Assembly: GCA_938045315.1 (NCBI GenBank)
Contig: CALINM010000051.1
Location: 1-10,604, forward strand
Source: an uncultured bacterium
GTDB lineage: Bacteria; CALINM01
DNA length: 10,604 bases
Reading direction: 5' to 3'
The position numbers and the translations under genes were made by a program. The number at the start of each line of letters is the position of its first letter. Within the stretch, counting starts at the first letter, position 1. The notes beneath the pieces are model-generated. The model made no database searches, was not told the origin of the DNA, and saw only the letters and a list, made by a program, of their open reading frames with translations. Positions 6,674 to 10,604 of the stretch are shown here, in pieces.

Positions 6674-7577
6674 TGGACAAATTCTTGAAAACGAACCCCT
6701 ATCTTACCATTGTACATGGAAGATTGGAGGTAATGCTAAATATGTTGTTACTCCACAGAATGAGAGAGATTTAAGGCTAATTATGGAGTGGACAAGAGAG
6801 AATAGTGTACCATGGTATGTTATAGGTAATGGCAGTAATATTTTGTTTCCCGACGATGGTATTGATGGCGTTGTTATAAAAATGAATAGGGGGTTTAAAG
6901 ATAAGTGCATGGTTGCCTATGATGGTACTGAGGTTATAACCTATTTTGGAGCGGGTAATAGGGTTTCTGAAGTACTTTCATATCTGTTTAAAATGGAATT
7001 AGAAGGATTAGAGTTTTTGATTGGTATACCAGGATGTGTAGGTGGTTTGTTGAAAATGAATGCGGGCGCTTTTGGAAATGAAATTGGAAACTTTGTGGAA
7101 TGGATAAATATTTACAGTCCCCATAGTGGAGCAAGGACTTTACAAAAAAAATATTTAAAGCTTTCTTATAGAAAACTTGAATTATCCGAAGATTTCATTA
7201 TTTTAGGTGGGGCTTTTCGTGTAAGAAAGGGAAATAGATCCTCTATAAAGGAGAGAATGAAAGAATATCAAAAAATTAGAAGGGAAAAACAACCCATTGG
7301 ACAAGCCTCATGTGGTTCGGTATTCAGGAATCCTGAAGAAGGGCCAGCAGGTAAAATTATTGAAGAAGTTGGCTTAAAGGGATTTCAGGTTGGTGGTGCA
7401 AGAATATCTGATAAACATGCGAATTTTATTATTAATACAGGCAATGCAACAGCAAAGGATGTGCTAACATTAATTGAGTTAATTAAACAGAAAGTTTGGC
7501 TCAAAAAGGGTATAACACTTGAGGAAGAAGTAGTTAAGATAGGTATTAAAAAAACAGTAAGGGCAAGGGTAATATGA
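6651..7577 (+). CDS. murB: UDP-N-acetylenolpyruvoylglucosamine reductase MurB (type II)
   Basis: MurB is a cytoplasmic FAD-dependent reductase using NADPH to convert enolpyruvyl-UDP-GlcNAc to UDP-MurNAc, the substrate of MurC next door. The 308-residue protein has the FAD-binding segments TWKIGG (22-27) and VIGNGSNILFPDDGIDGVVI (58-77), the IGIPGCVGGLLKMNAGAFG core (124-142), a YRKLEL segment (173-178), and the substrate-binding domain with SCGSVFRNP (220-228), GLKGFQVGGARISDKHANFI (241-260) and a final EEEVV (291-295). Ser223 in GSVFRNP and a Glu in the last motif are the expected catalytic acids. The shortened form, around 300 residues, marks it as type II rather than the E. coli type I. 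GAGGA at 6638-6642 is 8 bases before the ATG. The stop overlaps ddl by 4 bp (ATGA). Confidence 0.97.
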   Translation: MLQVKGFDGQILENEPLSYHCTWKIGGNAKYVVTPQNERDLRLIMEWTRENSVPWYVIGNGSNILFPDDGIDGVVIKMNRGFKDKCMVAYDGTEVITYFGAGNRVSEVLSYLFKMELEGLEFLIGIPGCVGGLLKMNAGAFGNEIGNFVEWINIYSPHSGARTLQKKYLKLSYRKLELSEDFIILGGAFRVRKGNRSSIKERMKEYQKIRREKQPIGQASCGSVFRNPEEGPAGKIIEEVGLKGFQVGGARISDKHANFIINTGNATAKDVLTLIELIKQKVWLKKGITLEEEVVKIGIKKTVRARVI

Positions 7578-8473
7578 AAGTAGGTGTTATTTTTGGAGGA
7601 GTTTCAAAAGAAAGGGAGATATCAATAAAAACGGGAAAAGCTATAGTTAATGCTCTTAGAGAATTAGGTTATAATGTTGTAGAAATAGAGGCTAATGAAG
7701 ATATTGTAAAAAGGATATTAGAATCAAACATTGATGTTGCATTTATTGCTCTTCATGGAAGGCTGGGAGAAGATGGAACAGTTCAAGGGCTTTTGGAGCT
7801 TTTAAGGATACCATATACAGGGTCATCATGTTTGGCATCGGCTATTGGAATGGATAAGATTATTACAAAGAAAATATGGATCAGTGAAGGTATAAAGACA
7901 CCACCATTTCAGGTATTAAATAATCCTGCAGAAATAAGAAAAATTGATTTTCCTATTGTGGTTAAACCTCCTTGTGAAGGGTCGACTATAGGTATTAATA
8001 TTGTTAGGTCTGAGGAAGAATATAAATCTGCTTTAGAAGAGGCATTCAATTTAGGGAATAAAGTTTTATTAGAAAAGTATATAAAAGGCAACGAATATAC
8101 TGTTTCTATTTTGGACGGTAAAGCTTACACTCCCATAGAAATCAAACCAGCAAGTGGTTTTTATGATTACAGATCTAAGTACACAAAGGGTGCAACAGAA
8201 TATATAATCCCGCCCAATTGTTCTAAAGAAAAACAGTTATTAATGATGGAAGAGGCCATAAAGGCATACAATGCAATTGGCTGTAGTGGTGCAGCAAGGG
8301 TAGATTTTATTATGAATTTAGAAGATGATTTGCCATACGCCCTTGAGATAAACACAATACCCGGTATGACAGAAACAAGCTTACTACCAAAAGCAATGGC
8401 TTATCATGGAATTGATTTTAAAAGCCTAGTGGAAAAAATTATAAAGTCAGCAAAACTGCATATAAAAATTTAG
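7574..8473 (+). CDS. ddl: D-alanine--D-alanine ligase
   Basis: Ddl is the cytoplasmic ATP-grasp enzyme that makes D-Ala-D-Ala, the substrate of MurF. At 299 residues it matches the short DdlB form usually found in dcw clusters. Motifs: GGVSKEREIS (8-17, with the substrate-binding Glu14), HGRLGEDGTVQG (61-72), YTGSSCLASAIGMDK (81-95), the ATP-grasp VVKPPCEGSTIGI (129-141), LLEKYIKGNEYTV, GFYDYRSKYTKG (195-206), GAARVDF and EINTIPGMTETSLLPKA (258-274), which carries metal-binding Glu/Asn residues. Tyr203 lines up with the omega-loop Tyr of DdlB, so a D-Ala-D-Ala rather than D-Ala-D-Lac product (vancomycin-resistance type) is inferred. AAGGGT at 7565-7570 is a plausible ribosome binding site, and the ATGA overlap with murB implies coupling. 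Confidence 0.96.
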   Translation: MKVGVIFGGVSKEREISIKTGKAIVNALRELGYNVVEIEANEDIVKRILESNIDVAFIALHGRLGEDGTVQGLLELLRIPYTGSSCLASAIGMDKIITKKIWISEGIKTPPFQVLNNPAEIRKIDFPIVVKPPCEGSTIGINIVRSEEEYKSALEEAFNLGNKVLLEKYIKGNEYTVSILDGKAYTPIEIKPASGFYDYRSKYTKGATEYIIPPNCSKEKQLLMMEEAIKAYNAIGCSGAARVDFIMNLEDDLPYALEINTIPGMTETSLLPKAMAYHGIDFKSLVEKIIKSAKLHIKI

Positions 8474-8484
8474 AGTAAGTAGTT

Positions 8485-9333
8485 ATGGTTAGAAGAGTAC
8501 CAATAAACGAGAGAATTTTGAAGACAAAAAAGAAGAAAAAGGGAAGGAAATTAATTCTTCTAACTATCATTACAGTTTTTTTATTTAGCGTTGTATCGTT
8601 GACTATTGTACAGGCAATAAAATATTTAGGACCAGTATTTTCAAAAGGTATCTTATCTTTCAGTGATAAATTTTTTAGGATTAAAGAAATAGCAATCATA
8701 GGAGCTGGAGAGTATGGGGAAAAGGAAATTAGAGAGTACATAACACCTATTGTAAAAGTAAATCCAAATCTGATTACTTTTCCCCTTTCACAGGTAAAGA
8801 TTTTTTTAGCTACAAGACCATATCTAAATATGGCAGAACTAAGAAAGGAACTTCCAGGTAGATTAGTAATATCGGTAAAAGAGAAAAAAACAGTAGCCAT
8901 CTTAATCAAAGATGGTTTTTTTCACCTTGATGAAAATGGTGACATTATAAGACCCATGTATAGTGGTGAAAATATTGATGTACCTATTGTCACAATTGAT
9001 GAGAGTATGAAAGATGAAGAAATAGGAGATTATTTAAAAACTGTAGCTTTTATAATCACTTTAGATAGTAGATCAGCACCAAATTTAGCTTTTTCTGAGC
9101 TTAAAATAGCAAAAGGTGAAATTGTAGCAAGGAGTTTGGATTTAAAAAACGAGAATAATATGATTCCACCTATTTATTTTCCTGTTCATAATACTGAGCA
9201 AAAGTTATTACAAGTAAAAAAACTCTGGCCAGAATTAGTAAAGAAAAAAAATCAGATTGATTATATTGATAATAGGTTTAAAAAGGGAATTGTGGTAAAA
9301 TTAAAAACCACAGAGGAGCATTACGATGGCTAA
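8485..9333 (+). CDS. ftsQ: Cell division protein FtsQ (DivIB family)
   Basis: FtsQ is a bitopic inner-membrane divisome protein that links early and late division proteins through FtsB/FtsL. The 282-residue protein shows the expected layout: a basic cytoplasmic tail (about 1-21, with KTKKKKKGRK), one transmembrane helix (about 22-45), a POTRA domain (about 64-135, from FFRIKEIAIIGAG through RPYLNMAELRKELPGRLVISVKEKK), and a beta domain ending in IDYIDNRFKKGIVVKL (258-273), equivalent to the family's closing I-D-x-R segment. Overall similarity in this family is low, so position between ddl and ftsA carries weight. It is the only gene here clearly separated from its predecessor (11 bp), and its upstream sequence (AGAGTAAG) is a poor ribosome binding site, suggesting modest translation. 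The last 8 bp overlap ftsA. Confidence 0.9.
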   Translation: MVRRVPINERILKTKKKKKGRKLILLTIITVFLFSVVSLTIVQAIKYLGPVFSKGILSFSDKFFRIKEIAIIGAGEYGEKEIREYITPIVKVNPNLITFPLSQVKIFLATRPYLNMAELRKELPGRLVISVKEKKTVAILIKDGFFHLDENGDIIRPMYSGENIDVPIVTIDESMKDEEIGDYLKTVAFIITLDSRSAPNLAFSELKIAKGEIVARSLDLKNENNMIPPIYFPVHNTEQKLLQVKKLWPELVKKKNQIDYIDNRFKKGIVVKLKTTEEHYDG

Positions 9334-10573
9334 AGAAAAAACCGAAAGGATAATTGTGGGACTTGATATTGGTACGACTAAAGTTTGTGCTACAGTAGGG
9401 CTATTTGCGGAAAGTGGCCTTGAAATTATCGGTGTTGGGATTGTCCCTTCTAAGGGTATAAGAAAAGGAGTTGTTATTAATATAGATGAGACAGTGGATT
9501 CCATAAAAAAAGCTATATCAGAAGCAGAGGGTATGGCTGGATTTAAGATAAGATCTGCTTATGTAGGTATAGCTGGTGGCCATATTAAAAGTTACAACAG
9601 TACAGGTGTGATTGCTATCAAAAATAGAAAGGTCACTGAAGAAGATAAGAGAAGGGTTATAGAAGCGGCGCAGGCTCTAAATATACCTATTGATAACGAA
9701 GTGTTACACGTTTTGCCTCAGGAATATATAATTGATTCTCAGGACGGTATAAAAGAGCCATTAGGTATGAGTGGTGTAAGGTTGGAGGTTAAGGTTCATA
9801 TAGTTACAGGTTCTGTTTCAGCAGTGCAAAATATAATTCAATGTTGTCAGAAAGCAAATATAGAAGTATCTAATATTGTTCTTGAACAGATAGCGGCCAG
9901 TGAGGCAGTACTTACAGAAGATGAAAAGGACTTGGGAGTAGCTCTTATTGACCTTGGTGGAGGAACAACAGATTTAGCTATTTTTCATAGTGGTAGCATA
10001 AAATATACTTCTGTATTAGCCCTGGGTGGCAACCATGTAACAAATGATATTGCAATAGGCCTGAGGACTCCAACCACAGAAGCTGAAAAATTAAAAATAA
10101 AGTATGGATGCTCTCTTGTTTCAATGGTTGATAAAGAAGAGATGATAGAAGTGCCAGCTGTTGGAGTTAAAAAAAGTAAGTTAGTACCCGCTACAACTCT
10201 TGCGAATATAATAGAACCAAGAATGGAAGAAATTTTTACACTTGTTAATAGGGAAATTATTAAAGCAGAAATGGAAAACTTTATAACATCAGGTATTGTC
10301 CTTACTGGTGGTGGTGCTTTGATTAGAGGTGCAGCAGAATTGGCGGAAAATGTATTTGGTTTACCTGTAAGGATTGGTATTCCAAAGGTTAGAGGTGTTG
10401 TAGATGTTGTAAGCTCTCCGCAATTATCCACTGCAGTTGGTTTAGTTCTTCATGGCAGCAAAGATTATTATAAGAGGCTAAATCATAAATCCTCAAGTGG
10501 CGACGGTAGTACCTTAAGTTTCGGTAAAATCTGGAATAGAATGAAAGAGGCAATAGTAGATTTTTTTGAATAA
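9326..10573 (+). CDS. ftsA: Cell division protein FtsA
   Basis: FtsA is an actin-like ATPase that tethers FtsZ filaments to the inner membrane and recruits later divisome proteins. The 415-residue protein has the phosphate-1 loop VGLDIGTTKVCATVG (11-25), the FtsA-specific 1C subdomain (roughly 86-165), the phosphate-2 motif ALIDLGGGTTDLAIF (206-220), and the adenosine motif GIVLTGGGALIRGAAEL (323-339). After a polar linker (about 384-398) it ends in FGKIWNRMKEAIVDFFE (399-415), a typical amphipathic membrane-targeting helix. This helix and the 1C domain separate FtsA from MreB, ParM and DnaK. GAGGAG (9313-9318) is 7 bases before the ATG, inside the end of ftsQ. The protein looks complete. Confidence 0.97.
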   Translation: MAKEKTERIIVGLDIGTTKVCATVGLFAESGLEIIGVGIVPSKGIRKGVVINIDETVDSIKKAISEAEGMAGFKIRSAYVGIAGGHIKSYNSTGVIAIKNRKVTEEDKRRVIEAAQALNIPIDNEVLHVLPQEYIIDSQDGIKEPLGMSGVRLEVKVHIVTGSVSAVQNIIQCCQKANIEVSNIVLEQIAASEAVLTEDEKDLGVALIDLGGGTTDLAIFHSGSIKYTSVLALGGNHVTNDIAIGLRTPTTEAEKLKIKYGCSLVSMVDKEEMIEVPAVGVKKSKLVPATTLANIIEPRMEEIFTLVNREIIKAEMENFITSGIVLTGGGALIRGAAELAENVFGLPVRIGIPKVRGVVDVVSSPQLSTAVGLVLHGSKDYYKRLNHKSSSGDGSTLSFGKIWNRMKEAIVDFFE

Positions 10574-10583
10574 AAAGGAGGTG
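10574..10583 (+). promoter_or_regulatory. Strong Shine-Dalgarno for the next gene (expected ftsZ)
   Basis: AAAGGAGGTG begins directly after the ftsA stop and is almost fully complementary to the usual 16S rRNA 3' end. By cluster order ftsZ should follow. No ATG, GTG or TTG occurs between 10584 and the right edge. A GTG at 10581-10583 is part of the site itself and opens an in-frame stretch to the edge, but its zero spacing makes it a poor start. The start codon is therefore not settled by this window. Confidence 0.6.
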
Positions 10584-10604
10584 GTAACAAACAAATACAG
10601 CGAC

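Noticed and set aside
8474-8484. A promoter or terminator in the ddl-ftsQ gap.
   Set aside because: Only 11 bases, with no inverted repeat or T-run; nothing resembling -35/-10 boxes with proper spacing stands out from the AT-rich background.
8439-8909. Reverse-strand open frame of about 156 codons opposite ftsQ.
   Set aside because: It is a shadow of ftsQ: the forward frame has POTRA and transmembrane features and fits the operon, while the reverse product shows no family motif.
9985-10431. Reverse-strand open frame of about 148 codons opposite ftsA.
   Set aside because: It lies wholly within the well-conserved ftsA ATPase motifs and has no recognisable domain.

Overview
The window is almost entirely one strand of a bacterial dcw (division and cell wall) cluster, read left to right: 3' end of murF, then mraY, murD, ftsW, murG, murC, murB, ddl, ftsQ, ftsA, and a Shine-Dalgarno sequence pointing at a next gene (expected ftsZ) just beyond the right edge. 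The DNA is AT-rich. The gene order and protein style (360-residue MraY, type II MurB inside the cluster, ddl before ftsQ) suggest a low-GC Gram-negative-type bacterium. My best guess is a Deferribacterota (Deferribacter/Calditerrivibrio-like) genome. That placement is inferred from general resemblance, not from a search.

Layout. Bases 1-484 do not belong to the cluster: 1-176 hold no recognisable gene, about 177-267 is a GC-rich stretch with strong nested inverted pairing, and 270-484 is an open frame (no ATG after the preceding stop) whose sequence resembles the Gag region of metazoan LTR retrotransposons. Around 480-490 this gives way abruptly to the last 73 codons of murF. From there to 10573 the cluster is continuous and densely packed. 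Every gene junction overlaps by 4-23 bp or is separated by 3-11 bp, and no internal promoter or terminator is visible, so one polycistronic, translationally coupled transcript is likely. Its promoter must lie upstream of the missing part of murF.

How the genes work together. MurC and MurD add L-Ala and D-Glu to the UDP-MurNAc that MurB makes. Ddl supplies D-Ala-D-Ala, which MurF attaches. MraY and MurG make lipid I and lipid II on the inner membrane face. FtsW polymerises lipid II at the septum. FtsQ and FtsA are divisome scaffold and Z-ring membrane tether.

I found no convincing new biological system. The items most worth checking are the left-hand junction (chimeric assembly or real insertion), the unidentified structured GC-rich segment beside it, and a substitution in a normally conserved FtsW motif (QPSE read here as QPSF).
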